Under the pieces are notes generated by a model that ran no database searches, had not been told where the DNA came from, and saw nothing but the letters and a program-made list of their open reading frames with translations. Shown piece by piece: positions 16,232 through 26,883 of a stretch of 33,947 nt of DNA. Numbering within the stretch: position 1 is the first letter of the stretch; each line of letters begins with the position of its first letter. This DNA comes from Arthrobacter wenxiniae. Lineage in GTDB: Bacteria > Actinomycetota > Actinomycetes > Actinomycetales > Micrococcaceae. The position numbers and the translations under genes were made by a program. The stretch spans positions 1-33,947 of the forward strand of contig NZ_JAAMFM010000041.1 in assembly GCF_013376105.1 (NCBI RefSeq). The letters are read 5' to 3'.

Positions 16232-18196
16232 CTACCAGATGCTGACGCGGTCCCCGGGTTCCATCCACAGCCCGTCCCCGGTGCTCGTGCCGAAAGCGTC
16301 GTGGAAGGCGTCCAGGTTGCGGACCACGGCGTTGCACCGCCATTCGGCGGGGGAGTGGGGGTCCACGGCAAGCCGGCGCACGGCCTCCTCCTGGCGGATT
16401 TTCGTCCGCCAGCATTCGGCCCAGGAGAAGAAGAACCGCTGGGCGCCGGAGAGACCGTCAATTTCGGGCGCCTGCGCCCCGTCAAGGCTGAGCTGGTAGG
16501 CCTTGTAGCCGATGGCCAGCCCGCCCAGGTCCCCGATGTTCTCCCCAAGGGTCAGCTCCCCATTGACGAACTGGTCCGGGGCGGCGGTGGGGGAGAGCGC
16601 GTTGTACTGTTCCACGAGTTTTGCAGTCAGGGCCTCGAAGGCTGCGCGGTCGGCGTCGGTCCACCAGTTGCGCAGGGCCCCGGTGCCGTCGAACTGCGAT
16701 CCCTGGTCGTCAAAGCCGTGGCCGATCTCGTGCCCGATCACGGCGCCGATCCCGCCGTAGTTGGCGGCGTCGTCTGCCCCGGCATCAAAGAAGGGCGGCT
16801 GCAGGATGGCGGCCGGGAACACCACCTCGTTCATCGTGGGGTTGTAGTAGGCGTTGACCGTTTGGGGCGTCATGAACCATTCCTCGCGGTCGATCGGCTC
16901 GCCAATCTTGGCCAGCTGGCGGGCCAGCTCAAACGCGTTGCTGCGCTCAATGTTGCCGATCAGGTCCCCGGGCACGATCTCCAGGGAGGAGTAGTCGCGC
17001 CACTTGGACGGGTAGCCGATCTTCGGGGTGAAGGCATCCAGCTTGGCCAGCGCTCGGTCGATCGTTTCCCGGCTCATCCAGTGAAGCCCGGAGATGCTTT
17101 CCCTGTAGGCCTCAATGAGGTTGGCCACGAGGACTTCCATGTGGGCCTTGTGACCCTCCGGGAAGTGTTCGGCCACGTACAGCTGGCCCACCGCCTCGCC
17201 AAGGGATCCCTCAACCAGGGCCACCCCGCGCTTCCAGCGGTCCCTGATGGACGGGGTGCCGGTGAGCGTGGTGCCGTGGAAGGCAAAGTTTTGATCCACA
17301 AAGTCCCTGGACAGGTACGGCGCGGCGCTGGAAATGATGCGCATGGCCAGCCAGGCCTTCCAGTCGTCGAGGCGGCCCTCCACCAGCAGCGGGGCCTGCC
17401 CGCGGAAGAAGTCGGGGGTGGCGATGACCAGCTCGGCGCCCTGTCCGGCGCCCACGCCAAGGGCATCCAGCCACAGCTCCAGGGCAGGCAGCAGCTCAAG
17501 TGCGTCCCGCTTGGCCATGAGGTTGTAGGTTTTCCGCGGGTCGCGCAGGGTCACCTTGTCCCAGTGCGTGGCCGCAATCTCGGTCTCCAGCGCCATGATG
17601 CGCGCAGCCTTGGCCGCCGGTTCCGCAATTCCGGCCAGGGCCAGCATGGCCTCGACGTGTGCCACGTAGGCGTCGCGGATGGCGGCAAACTTTTCCTCCC
17701 GGTAGTAGGACTCGTCCGGCAGGCCCAGCCCCGACTGGAAAAGGTGGAGGAGTGCGCGGTCCGGATTGCCGGCGTCGTTGTTGACGTAGGCACCGAACAG
17801 CCCATCCCCGCCGTTGCGGTCCAGCTCGCCCATCAGGCTGATGACGGCGGCAATGGAGCCGGCCTCCTCGACCGCCTTGAGCCGTGGGGTGAGGGGCGAG
17901 GCCCCCGCGGACTCCACGGCGGCCTCATCCATGAAGCCGGCGTAGAGGTCGCCGATCTTGGCCTCGATGCTTCCGGGGGCGGTCCCCGGCCGGGCCGCCG
18001 CAGTGGCGCAACGTTCAATGATGGCCCGGACGGCGGCCTCGGAGTCGTCGCGCAGGGCGGTGAACGCCCCGCTCAGGGCGCGGTCGTCCGGAATGACCTC
18101 GGCCGCCAGCCACTTGCCGTTGACATGCGCGTACAGGTCGTCCTGCGGCCGGGTGCCCTGGTCGATGTTGCCGAGGTTGATGCCGGAATGAGTCAA
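16232..18196 (-). CDS. M13 family zinc metallopeptidase (neprilysin/PepO-like)
   Basis: Oligopeptidase related to neprilysin and PepO; bacterial forms are often cytoplasmic. The 654-residue product has NAYYNP (448-453), the zinc motif HEIGH (489-493) and GENIGD (about 551-556), whose Glu is the third zinc ligand. The C terminus ends VSIW, resembling the CxxW end of mammalian forms. The N terminus DLYAHVNGKWL is the M13 hallmark (D-F-Y-x-Y-V-N-G-x-W). No signal peptide is visible. I chose TTG at 18194-18196 because AAGGGG lies about 9 bases upstream; further upstream the codons look non-coding. It converges on the LCP gene and diverges from leuA. Confidence 0.94.
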   Translation of the reverse strand: MTHSGINLGNIDQGTRPQDDLYAHVNGKWLAAEVIPDDRALSGAFTALRDDSEAAVRAIIERCATAAARPGTAPGSIEAKIGDLYAGFMDEAAVESAGASPLTPRLKAVEEAGSIAAVISLMGELDRNGGDGLFGAYVNNDAGNPDRALLHLFQSGLGLPDESYYREEKFAAIRDAYVAHVEAMLALAGIAEPAAKAARIMALETEIAATHWDKVTLRDPRKTYNLMAKRDALELLPALELWLDALGVGAGQGAELVIATPDFFRGQAPLLVEGRLDDWKAWLAMRIISSAAPYLSRDFVDQNFAFHGTTLTGTPSIRDRWKRGVALVEGSLGEAVGQLYVAEHFPEGHKAHMEVLVANLIEAYRESISGLHWMSRETIDRALAKLDAFTPKIGYPSKWRDYSSLEIVPGDLIGNIERSNAFELARQLAKIGEPIDREEWFMTPQTVNAYYNPTMNEVVFPAAILQPPFFDAGADDAANYGGIGAVIGHEIGHGFDDQGSQFDGTGALRNWWTDADRAAFEALTAKLVEQYNALSPTAAPDQFVNGELTLGENIGDLGGLAIGYKAYQLSLDGAQAPEIDGLSGAQRFFFSWAECWRTKIRQEEAVRRLAVDPHSPAEWRCNAVVRNLDAFHDAFGTSTGDGLWMEPGDRVSIW

Positions 18197-18292
18197 AGTG
18201 ATCTGTCCCCTTGGATTGTTAGGTGCGTTCCGCCGCCCCAAAGGCGGCACCGGTGGTCCGTGACGGGCCGCCAACACACAGCGGATGGCCCT

Positions 18293-18322
18293 TTCACCAT
18301 CATCCTAGTGCCGTGCTAGTCT
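18293..18322 (+). promoter_or_regulatory. Predicted promoter of the leuA leader transcript
   Basis: TTCACC (18293-18298), an 18-base spacer, then TAGTCT (18317-18322), which fits the actinobacterial -10 pattern TANNNT. The next start codon (GTG at 18329) lies 6 bases past the hexamer, where transcription should begin. The leader peptide would then be read from a leaderless 5' end. Confidence 0.5.
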
Positions 18323-18328
18323 ACAAAT

Positions 18329-18357
18329 GTGCGTACTGGAATGCTCCTTCTTAGCTG

Positions 18358-18373
<16 letters not shown>
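18329..18373 (+). CDS. leuA leader peptide (14 aa, Leu run)
   Basis: GTG at 18329 opens a 14-codon frame, (M)RTGMLLLSCRGEA, ending in TGA at 18371. Three consecutive Leu codons (CTC CTT CTT, 18344-18352) lie ahead of leuA, as expected for attenuation control by leucyl-tRNA availability. CTT is an uncommon Leu codon in this GC-rich DNA, which would sharpen the sensing. No ribosome site precedes the GTG, and the predicted transcription start is at or next to it, so it is probably leaderless. An internal ATG (18341) is an alternative start. The adjoining hairpin (18358-18418) covers the last codons and the stop. The regulatory role is inferred from position, Leu run and hairpin. Confidence 0.7.
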
Positions 18374-20213
<1,840 letters not shown>

Positions 20214-20278
20214 GCATCCGCGCCGGCGGCCGGGCGTGGTGGGTGGGGAAGTGAAGCGGCAGGTGGGAGGATGTAGGG

Positions 20279-21031
20279 GTGTCCAGTCAATCGTTCGCCT
20301 CGCGCACCTACCGGGATGACGCGGTCATCCTGCGCACCCACAAATTGGGTGAAGCGGACAGGATCATCACGCTGCTGACCCACCGCCACGGCCAGCTGCG
20401 CGCCGTGGCCCGCGGCGTCCGGCGCACCAGCAGCAAGTTCGGGGCGCGGCTTGAACCGTTCATGGTGGCCGACCTCCAGCTGGTCAAGGGCCGCACACTG
20501 GACATCGTCACCCAGGCCGTGGCGAAAGCGAGCTACGGCGACGCCATCGCGGCCAACTATGACCGCTACGTGGTGGCGGCGGCCATGGCTGAAACGGCCG
20601 AGCGGCTCACGGACGTCGACGGCGAAACCTCCGGCGCGCACTACCTGCTGCTGGTCGGTGCCCTGGCCGCGCTGAGCCGCGGGGCGCATGCGCCGGAGTT
20701 GATCCTGGACTCCTATCTCTTGCGGGCCGTGTCGATCGGCGGCTGGGCCCCCAGCTTCGGCGACTGCGCCCGGTGCGGGGAGCCCGGCCCCCACGGCTCC
20801 TTCAGCGCGGCACTGGGCGGGGCCGTGTGTCCCGCATGCCGTCCGCCGGGATCGCCGGCGCCCGCGCCGCAAACCATGTCCCTGCTGGCCAGCCTGCTCA
20901 GCGGCGACTGGGCGGGGGCCGATGCGTCGGAAAACACTCACCGCCGGGAGGCCGCCGGCCTGGTGGCAGGCTACGTCCAATGGCATTTGGAACGCACTGT
21001 GCGTTCCCTGAAACTTGTGGAGCGTGTGTAG
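20279..21031 (+). CDS. recO: DNA repair protein RecO
   Basis: Recombination mediator that works with RecF and RecR to load RecA on single-stranded gaps. The 250-residue product has an N-terminal OB-fold (about 8-80, opening [25 protein letters not shown]), a helical middle, and a zinc-binding region with C163/C166 and C184/C187. The GTG at 20279 has GGGAGG 7 bases upstream. The uppS gene begins 6 bases after its stop, so the two are very likely co-transcribed, an arrangement common in actinobacteria. Confidence 0.95.
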   Translation: MSSQSFASRTYRDDAVILRTHKLGEADRIITLLTHRHGQLRAVARGVRRTSSKFGARLEPFMVADLQLVKGRTLDIVTQAVAKASYGDAIAANYDRYVVAAAMAETAERLTDVDGETSGAHYLLLVGALAALSRGAHAPELILDSYLLRAVSIGGWAPSFGDCARCGEPGPHGSFSAALGGAVCPACRPPGSPAPAPQTMSLLASLLSGDWAGADASENTHRREAAGLVAGYVQWHLERTVRSLKLVERV

Positions 21032-21037
21032 AAACCC

Positions 21038-21865
21038 ATGGCAGCACAACAAGGGAGCCGCGGCAAGCCGCGGTCCGCCGTCACGGCCCCGTGGCCGCAC
21101 CCGTCCGGTGCGGTGATGCCGGACATTCCGGCGGCACTCATACCCCGGCATGTGGCGATTGTCATGGACGGCAACGGCCGCTGGGCCAACCAGCGCGGCC
21201 TGCCGCGCGTGGAAGGCCACAAGGCCGGCGAACCCGCACTGCTGGACGTCATGGCCGGCGCCATCGAAATGGGCATCAAGTACGTCAGCGTCTATGCGTT
21301 CTCCACCGAAAATTGGAAGCGGTCACCGGACGAGGTCCGCTTCCTCATGGGATTTAACAAGGACGTATTAAGACGCCAGCGGGACCAGCTGGACGCCTGG
21401 GGCGTGCGCATCCGCTGGGCCGGCCGCAAGCCGCGGCTCTGGGGCTCGGTCATCAAGGAACTCCAGGTGGCCGAGGAATGCACCAGGGACAACACCACCA
21501 TCACGTTGACCATGTGTGTTAACTACGGCGGGCGGGCGGAGATCGCCGACGCCGTGGCGGCACTGGCGGCCGACGTGGCCGCCGGCAAGGTCAACCCCAA
21601 GTCCATCACCGAGCGAAGCATCCACAAGTACCTGTATGTCCCGGACATGCCGGACGTCGACCTGTTTCTGCGTTCCAGCGGCGAGCAGAGGACCTCCAAC
21701 TTCCTGCTGTGGCAGAGCGCCTATGCCGAGTTCGTCTTCATGGATACGCTGTGGCCGGACGTCGACCGAAGGACGCTGTGGGCCGCGGTGGATGAATTTG
21801 CCCGCCGCGACCGTCGATATGGCGGCGCCGTCGATGCCGCCACCGCGGCCCGGCAGCAGGGGTAG
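21038..21865 (+). CDS. uppS: Isoprenyl transferase (undecaprenyl/decaprenyl diphosphate synthase, cis type)
   Basis: Cis-prenyltransferase that makes the polyprenyl diphosphate carrier used for peptidoglycan and other wall polymers. In the 275-residue product the diphosphate-binding motif MDGNGRWA (43-50) carries the catalytic Asp44. Later signatures are [35 protein letters not shown]-type sequence (near 210-230) and a C-terminal DRRYG. About 30 residues precede the core. The ATG at 21038 follows the recO stop closely. The carrier lipid it makes is the donor platform for LCP proteins such as the one at 14592; that link is functional knowledge, not operon evidence. Confidence 0.95.
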   Translation: MAAQQGSRGKPRSAVTAPWPHPSGAVMPDIPAALIPRHVAIVMDGNGRWANQRGLPRVEGHKAGEPALLDVMAGAIEMGIKYVSVYAFSTENWKRSPDEVRFLMGFNKDVLRRQRDQLDAWGVRIRWAGRKPRLWGSVIKELQVAEECTRDNTTITLTMCVNYGGRAEIADAVAALAADVAAGKVNPKSITERSIHKYLYVPDMPDVDLFLRSSGEQRTSNFLLWQSAYAEFVFMDTLWPDVDRRTLWAAVDEFARRDRRYGGAVDAATAARQQG

Positions 21866-21869
21866 TTGT

Positions 21870-21885
21870 TGGCACACCCGTGCCA
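21870..21885. terminator. Small hairpin between convergent uppS and hydrolase genes
   Basis: TGGCAC (21870-21875) and GTGCCA (21880-21885) form a perfect 6-bp stem with a 4-base loop in the 20-base gap between the two stops. There is no T-run. It may help end transcription in both directions. Confidence 0.4.
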
Positions 21886-22908
21886 TTAACCGTTGCCGGA
21901 AGCGTATCCCCGCAGCCAGCGCTCCAGCCGCCGGTACGCGTCCCGCCGAACGTTCCCGGTGGAGAGGAACACCTCGTGCAGGGCCCCGTCAATGCGTTCC
22001 ACGGTGACGCTGTCACCCAGCGACACCGCGCGCAGGGCCAGGGCGCGCACGTCCAGCACCACGTCCGCCCGCAGCATCGCGTCGTTCCACACGGGCCCCA
22101 GCATGCTGCGCGACGAGAGCAGGACAAGGACGGGCATGGGCAGGCCGAGCCCGCCGGCCACGCGGCGCTGCGCCGCCAGGACAGCCCGCATCCAGCCCGC
22201 CCGGACCGGGAACGCCTGGGGCGGGCGCATGCTGCGGTCCACGCGCCACTCGCCGTAGGCCTCGTCGCTGATGCCGCGCCAGTAAAACGTCCGCTCCGGG
22301 ACGCGCATCCGCGTCAGCGGGCGCAGATCGGCCACGGGGCGAACCAGGGGAGTGGCCGCACGCCGGATGGCCGCGCCGCCCTGGATCTCCAGCCACGGGC
22401 TGTTGAGCACAAGCTGGCCCACCTTGGCCGGATATTTCCGGGCCCACAAGGCCGCGATCAGCCCGCCCGTGGAGTGGCCCATGAGGAGCAGGGGAAAGTC
22501 GCGGCCCCCCGCGCCTGCTTCCGCCTGGATGGTGGCGTGCGCCACAGTGATTTCATCGTCGTAGTCCGACAGGTCGTCCACGTAGCCGCCGAGTTCGTGA
22601 CTGACCAGGTTGCGGCCGTGGTTGTGCAGGTCCAGCGCGTGGAAATCATAGCCGTGTCCAGTGAAAAACTCCGCGAGCCCGGTGTTGTAGAAGTAGTCGC
22701 TCCACCCATGGATGTACAGCACTGCCGGTCGCCGCACGGCTCCCGCCGCGGCGGCCGCCGGCTCTGCCTGACCTGCCGTGCCCGCCGGGCGGTGGCGGAC
22801 CAGGGTGGCCTGCCTGGGCGTGCCGTCCGGGCGCGGGACCGCCAGCACGAGTGCCTGGTAGTCCGGACCCAGAATGTCGCCGGTCCAGGCGCCGGGCCCT
22901 CCGCTCAC
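21886..22908 (-). CDS. Alpha/beta hydrolase (serine aminopeptidase S33 / monoacylglycerol lipase-like)
   Basis: Product of 340 residues with the alpha/beta-hydrolase fold. An oxyanion-type LYIHGWSDY lies at 64-72. The nucleophile elbow GHSTGG has Ser146. A late Asp lies in the VVLDVRAL/LGDSV region and a His in LHEVF near the C terminus. The sequence is closest to lysophospholipase/monoacylglycerol lipase-like proteins; the true substrate is unknown. No signal peptide is seen, so it is probably cytoplasmic. The GTG at 22906-22908 overlaps the stop of the upstream FAD dehydrogenase by 4 bases (GTGA), so the two are translationally coupled and may share a pathway. Confidence 0.9.
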   Translation of the reverse strand: MSGGPGAWTGDILGPDYQALVLAVPRPDGTPRQATLVRHRPAGTAGQAEPAAAAAGAVRRPAVLYIHGWSDYFYNTGLAEFFTGHGYDFHALDLHNHGRNLVSHELGGYVDDLSDYDDEITVAHATIQAEAGAGGRDFPLLLMGHSTGGLIAALWARKYPAKVGQLVLNSPWLEIQGGAAIRRAATPLVRPVADLRPLTRMRVPERTFYWRGISDEAYGEWRVDRSMRPPQAFPVRAGWMRAVLAAQRRVAGGLGLPMPVLVLLSSRSMLGPVWNDAMLRADVVLDVRALALRAVSLGDSVTVERIDGALHEVFLSTGNVRRDAYRRLERWLRGYASGNG

Positions 22909-24578
22909 GACGCCGTCGCTGCCGCCGCGCTGCGCCCGGCGCTGCGCCCCGAGAACAGGCAGCCGCCCAGGAACGTCCCCTCCAGGGAGCGGTACCCGTG
23001 CATCCCGCCGCCGCCGAAGCCGGCCGCCTCGCCCGCGGCAAACAGCCCGGCCAGGGGCGCCCCGGCGTGGTCAAGCACCCGGGCAGCCAGGTCCGTCTGG
23101 AGCCCGCCCAGGCTCTTGCGGGTGAGAGTGGACAGGCGGACGGCAATCAGCGGGCCATGCTCCGGGGCGAGCAGGGGGTGCGGCGGCACCACGCGCATCA
23201 GCCGGTCCGTGGCGAAACGGCGGGCCTCGCGAATGGCGTTGAGCTGGGTGTCCTTGCCCAGCCCGCTGAGCACCTGCCGGTCGCGCGCGGCCAGCGTCTC
23301 GTGGAGTCCGGCAGGGTCGATCAGGTCCTCGCGGATGAGGGCGTTCATCCTCCGGGCCAGTTCCTGGGCGGTGGAGGCCTGGAGGAAGTCCACGCCGCGG
23401 TCCAGAAACTTCTGGACGGGCCCGGTGGCCCCCGGCAGGGCCCGCTTGGCCAGCAGCTTGACGTCCCTGCCGGTCAGGTCGGGGTTTTGCTCGGAGCCGG
23501 AGAGCGCGAACTCCTTGCTGATGATGGTCTTGTTCAGCACAAACCAGGAATGGTCGTGCCCCGTGGTGCCCAGGTGCCGCAGCGTCCCCAGCGAGTCACA
23601 GCCTGGGAACAGGGGCACGGGGAGCCGCTGCCCGGTCGCGTCCAGCCAGAGCGGGGACGGCCCCGAGAGGATGCGGATGCCGTGGTTGGGCCAAACCGGG
23701 TCCGGGTTGTGGATGCCTTCGGGGTAGTGCCACATGCGGTCGGTGTTGACGAGCCGGCCCCCGGCCGCGGCCACGGCCTGCTGGAATTCCCCGTCCACCG
23801 AAGCAGGCACGCCCGTGAGCATGGACTTCGGGCTGGCGCCGCCCGGCCACTGGCGCCGGACCATGTCATGATTGCCGCCAATGCCGCCCGTGGTGACCAC
23901 CACGGCGCCGGCCGAGGCGGTGAAGGAGCCCGCCACATCACGGCTGCTGGCCCTGCCCCGCCCGGCGGGGGAGGCGGCGAGGACGTCGCCGCGCACCCCG
24001 GTGACGCGTCCGGCGTCGAACACCAGCTCCGTGGCGCGGTGGCGGAAGGCCATCCGGACCCGCCCCCCGGCCACGCCCTCGGCCACCTTGGCCAGGAACG
24101 GCTCCAGGATTCCGGGACCCGTGCCCCAGACCACATGGAAGCGCGGGACGGAGTTGCCGTGTCCCTGGGCGTCGTAGCCGCCGCGCTCGGCCCACTGGAC
24201 CAGGGGGAAGAAGCGCACGCCCAGGGAGTGCAGCCAGGCCCGCTTCTCGCCCGCGGCAAAGTGCACATAGCCTTCCGCCCACTGGCGGGCCCAGTAGTCA
24301 ACGGGCCGGTCAAAGGCCGCCGACCCCTGCCAGTCGGACAGGGCCAGCTCCACGGTGTCCTTCACGCCCAGCCGGCGCTGCTCGGGGGAGTCCACCAGGA
24401 ACAGCCCGCCAAAGGACCAGTGGGCCTGGCCCCCCAGCGACGCTTCCGGTTCCTGGTCGAGCAGCAGCACCCGGCGGCCTGCGTTGTAGGCTTCCGCGGC
24501 GCAGACCAGTCCGGACAGCCCGGCCCCGACAACCACAACATCGGCCTGAAACGTGGACCCGCCGGCATTGCTTTCCAT
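22905..24578 (-). CDS. FAD-binding dehydrogenase (KstD/fumarate reductase flavoprotein-like)
   Basis: Flavoprotein of 557 residues. An N-terminal Rossmann motif GAGLSG (18-23) is followed by a conserved Glu/Asp-ended strand (VLLLDQE). The C-terminal FAD motif LFAAGEAAGFGGGGMHGYRS is followed by LEGTFLGGCLFSGR. This is the architecture of the FAD-binding dehydrogenase family, related to 3-ketosteroid delta-1-dehydrogenases and flavocytochrome c. The substrate is not evident, and the family is often over-annotated as KstD. The ATG at 24578 is the first plausible start. It is the first gene of a two-gene unit with the hydrolase. It diverges from pyrD with under 90 bases between them. Confidence 0.9.
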   Translation of the reverse strand: MESNAGGSTFQADVVVVGAGLSGLVCAAEAYNAGRRVLLLDQEPEASLGGQAHWSFGGLFLVDSPEQRRLGVKDTVELALSDWQGSAAFDRPVDYWARQWAEGYVHFAAGEKRAWLHSLGVRFFPLVQWAERGGYDAQGHGNSVPRFHVVWGTGPGILEPFLAKVAEGVAGGRVRMAFRHRATELVFDAGRVTGVRGDVLAASPAGRGRASSRDVAGSFTASAGAVVVTTGGIGGNHDMVRRQWPGGASPKSMLTGVPASVDGEFQQAVAAAGGRLVNTDRMWHYPEGIHNPDPVWPNHGIRILSGPSPLWLDATGQRLPVPLFPGCDSLGTLRHLGTTGHDHSWFVLNKTIISKEFALSGSEQNPDLTGRDVKLLAKRALPGATGPVQKFLDRGVDFLQASTAQELARRMNALIREDLIDPAGLHETLAARDRQVLSGLGKDTQLNAIREARRFATDRLMRVVPPHPLLAPEHGPLIAVRLSTLTRKSLGGLQTDLAARVLDHAGAPLAGLFAAGEAAGFGGGGMHGYRSLEGTFLGGCLFSGRSAGRSAAAATAS

Positions 24579-24665
24579 GACGCCATGCTAGTGCCTGCCT
24601 CCGGACCGCGACGCGGACGCCCCGCCGTTTTGCAGTTGCGCCGCCAAGACGGAAAACTGGGGGGC

Positions 24666-25733
24666 ATGCGCATCTACCCCACCTTCTTTCGGCTCTGCTT
24701 CTCCTGGATGGACGCCGAACGGGCGCACAAGATCGGGTTCACGTTGATCAAGGCGGCCCACAGGGCGGGTGCCGGTGCCGTGCTGCGTCGCCTGTTCGCC
24801 CCGTCCCCGTCACTGCGGACCACCGCGTTCGGGCTCACCTTCCCCACGCCGTTCGGCCTCGCCGCGGGCTTTGACAAGGAAGGCCGGGGCATCAACGCAC
24901 TGGCCGACCTGGGCTTCGGCCACATTGAGGTGGGGACCATCACGGGACAGGCGCAGCCCGGCAACCCGCAGCCGCGCCTCTTCCGCCTCGTCGAGGACCG
25001 GGCCGTCATCAACCGCATGGGATTTAACAACGACGGCGCCGCCGCCGTGGCGCCACGCCTCACCAGGGCGCTGGCCGAGCTGGGCGGCGCGTACGCGGGG
25101 GTCCGGCCCGTGGTGGGCGTGAACATCGGCAAGACCAAGGCTGTGGGGCTGGACGACGCGCTGGCGGACTACCTGGTCAGCGCCCGCACCCTGGCACCGT
25201 CGGCGGACTACCTGGTGGTGAACGTCAGCTCGCCCAACACGCCCGGGCTGCGCCTGCTGCAGAACGTTGAAACCTTGCGCCCGCTCCTGGCCGGGGTGGG
25301 CGAAGCCGCCGATTCCGCGGCGGGCCGGCACGTGCCCCTGCTCGTGAAGATCGCCCCGGACCTCTCCGATGAGGACATCGCCGACGTCGCCGAACTGGCG
25401 CTGGACCTGGGACTTGACGGCATCATCTGCACCAACACCACCATCAGCCGCGACGGCCTGGCCAGCCCGGCCCGGCTCGTGGAGGCGAAGGGGGCGGGCG
25501 GCCTGTCCGGCGCGCCGCTGAAGGCCCGCTCCCTGGCCGTGCTGCGGCAGCTGAAGGCCGCGGTGGGGGACCGCCTGGCCCTGGTCTCGGTGGGCGGCGT
25601 GGAATCCGGCGCGGACGTGCAGGAACGCCTCGACGCTGGCGCCACGCTGGTCCAGGGCTACACGGCCTTCCTCTACGAGGGGCCATTCTGGGCGTCCCGC
25701 ATCAACAAGGACCTGGCCAGGCTGCGGAAGTAG
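24666..25733 (+). CDS. pyrD: Dihydroorotate dehydrogenase (quinone), class 2
   Basis: Oxidises dihydroorotate to orotate in pyrimidine synthesis, passing electrons to the quinone pool at the membrane. The 355-residue product has an N-terminal helical extension (about 1-40, RIYPTFFRLCFSWMDAE...AHKIGF) typical of membrane-bound class 2 enzymes. The FMN barrel carries FPTPFGLAAGFDK (59-71), INRMGFNNDG (115-124) and NVSSPNTPGL (186-195), which holds the catalytic Ser. Further motifs are GLSGAPL and VGGVESG. The ATG at 24666 follows a G-rich ribosome site (GGGGGG). The frame is open far upstream, but that part is antisense to the FAD dehydrogenase and not coding. Confidence 0.96.
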   Translation: MRIYPTFFRLCFSWMDAERAHKIGFTLIKAAHRAGAGAVLRRLFAPSPSLRTTAFGLTFPTPFGLAAGFDKEGRGINALADLGFGHIEVGTITGQAQPGNPQPRLFRLVEDRAVINRMGFNNDGAAAVAPRLTRALAELGGAYAGVRPVVGVNIGKTKAVGLDDALADYLVSARTLAPSADYLVVNVSSPNTPGLRLLQNVETLRPLLAGVGEAADSAAGRHVPLLVKIAPDLSDEDIADVAELALDLGLDGIICTNTTISRDGLASPARLVEAKGAGGLSGAPLKARSLAVLRQLKAAVGDRLALVSVGGVESGADVQERLDAGATLVQGYTAFLYEGPFWASRINKDLARLRK

Positions 25734-25769
25734 GCGGCAGCCCGCCGCCTGAAGGGCCCGCGGTTGCCG

Positions 25770-26774
25770 CTATGCGGGGCGCGCTGCCGGGCTGACCGTC
25801 TTGGCGGGATCACGCTCGATGCTGGGCGCAAGGGCCGAATCGATGGCGGCCATGAGGTCGGCCGGAATCCTCACGCCGGAGGCCTTGACGTTTTCAGCCA
25901 CCTGTTCGGGGCGGGAGGCGCCCACCAGGGCCGTGGCGACGTTGTCGTTTTGCAGGACCCAGGCGATGGCCAGTTGCGCCATGGACAGTCCAAGCTCCTC
26001 GGCGACGGGTCGCAGCTTCTGCACGTTCTCCAGGATCGAGTCGTCCAGGTAACGGCTGATGGTGTCCTTGCCGCCATGTTCGTCCGTGGCGCGCGAGCCG
26101 GCCGGCGCGGGCTGGCCCGGGAGGTACTTTCCGGACAGCATGCCCTGCGCCATGGGCGACCACACGACCTGGGACATGCCCAGTTCCTTCGCCGCCGGGA
26201 TGACCTCGGGCTCAATCACCCGCCACAGGGCGTTGTACTGCGGCTGGTTGGACACCAGCGAGAACCCTGCCTGGCGGGCCAGGGCCTGGCCGCGCCGCAT
26301 CTGGTCCGCCGACCATTCGCTGACGCCGATGTACAGCGCCTTGCCCGCACGGACCACGTCGGCAAATGCGGCGATGGTTTCCTCCAGCGGCGTCTCATGG
26401 TCGAAGCGGTGGGCCTGGTAGAGGTCCACATAGTCCATGCCCAGGCGTCGCAGCGAGCCGTTGATGCCCTCCATGATGTGCTTGCGGGACAGCCCGGTGT
26501 CGTTGGGCCCCTTCGGTCCCACCGGCCAGTACACCTTGGTAAAGATTTCCAGGGACTCGCGGCGCTCTCCGGCGAGGGCGTCGCCAAGCACTTCCTCGGC
26601 CTTGCCGTTCGCGTAGGCGTCCGCCGTGTCAAAGGTGGTGATGCCGGCGTCGAGCGCGGCACGCACGCAGGAGGTGGCGACGTCGTTCTCCACCTGCGAT
26701 CCGTGGGTGAGCCAGTTGCCGTAGGTGATTTCGGTGATCTTCAGGCCTGAGCGGCCAAGGTATCGGTATTCCAT
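25770..26774 (-). CDS. Aldo/keto reductase (Kv-beta/YghZ-like)
   Basis: NADPH-dependent oxidoreductase of 334 residues with the aldo/keto reductase barrel. The catalytic tetrad is in place: D49 and Y54 (FDTADAYANG), K80 (FTKVYW) and H122 (YQAHRFD). The strand with PQYNALWR and the late segment ALVGASRPEQVAEN, which contacts the cofactor phosphate, place it near voltage-gated potassium-channel beta-subunit-like AKRs. Such enzymes reduce aldehydes and ketones, for instance methylglyoxal; the physiological substrate is unknown. The ATG at 26774 begins MEYRYLGRSGLKI, the standard family N terminus. The gene stands alone, downstream of the DUF3043 terminator and convergent with pyrD. Confidence 0.94.
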   Translation of the reverse strand: MEYRYLGRSGLKITEITYGNWLTHGSQVENDVATSCVRAALDAGITTFDTADAYANGKAEEVLGDALAGERRESLEIFTKVYWPVGPKGPNDTGLSRKHIMEGINGSLRRLGMDYVDLYQAHRFDHETPLEETIAAFADVVRAGKALYIGVSEWSADQMRRGQALARQAGFSLVSNQPQYNALWRVIEPEVIPAAKELGMSQVVWSPMAQGMLSGKYLPGQPAPAGSRATDEHGGKDTISRYLDDSILENVQKLRPVAEELGLSMAQLAIAWVLQNDNVATALVGASRPEQVAENVKASGVRIPADLMAAIDSALAPSIERDPAKTVSPAARPA

Positions 26775-26831
26775 GTCCCCAGCCTAACCACACCCGGCGC
26801 CGGGCACGGCCAAGCCGGCGCGGCTTAAACG

Positions 26832-26871
26832 GCGGAGCCGGCCGCTTCCGTGGGGAAGGGACCGGCTCCGC
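26832..26871 (-). terminator. Terminator hairpin downstream of the DUF3043 gene
   Basis: GCGGAGCCGG (26832-26841) is complementary to CCGGCTCCGC (26862-26871), 10 bp perfect. An inner CTTCC/GGAAG-type pairing extends the stem. It lies about 12 bases beyond the DUF3043 stop on the minus strand and before the aldo/keto reductase gene. There is no clear T-run. Confidence 0.6.
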
Positions 26872-26883
26872 GGCGTCCTGGGA

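Noticed and set aside
16301-18319. 672-codon plus-strand frame opposite the M13 peptidase
   Set aside because: Antisense shadow; the M13 frame has intact catalytic motifs on the other strand.
22851-24665. Upstream extension of the pyrD reading frame by about 600 codons
   Set aside because: This part is antisense to the FAD dehydrogenase; PyrD's conserved N terminus starts at 24666.
25734-25769. GCGGCA/TGCCGC pairing between convergent pyrD and the aldo/keto reductase
   Set aside because: Only 6 bp in GC-rich DNA, no T-run and several competing pairings; too weak to call a terminator.
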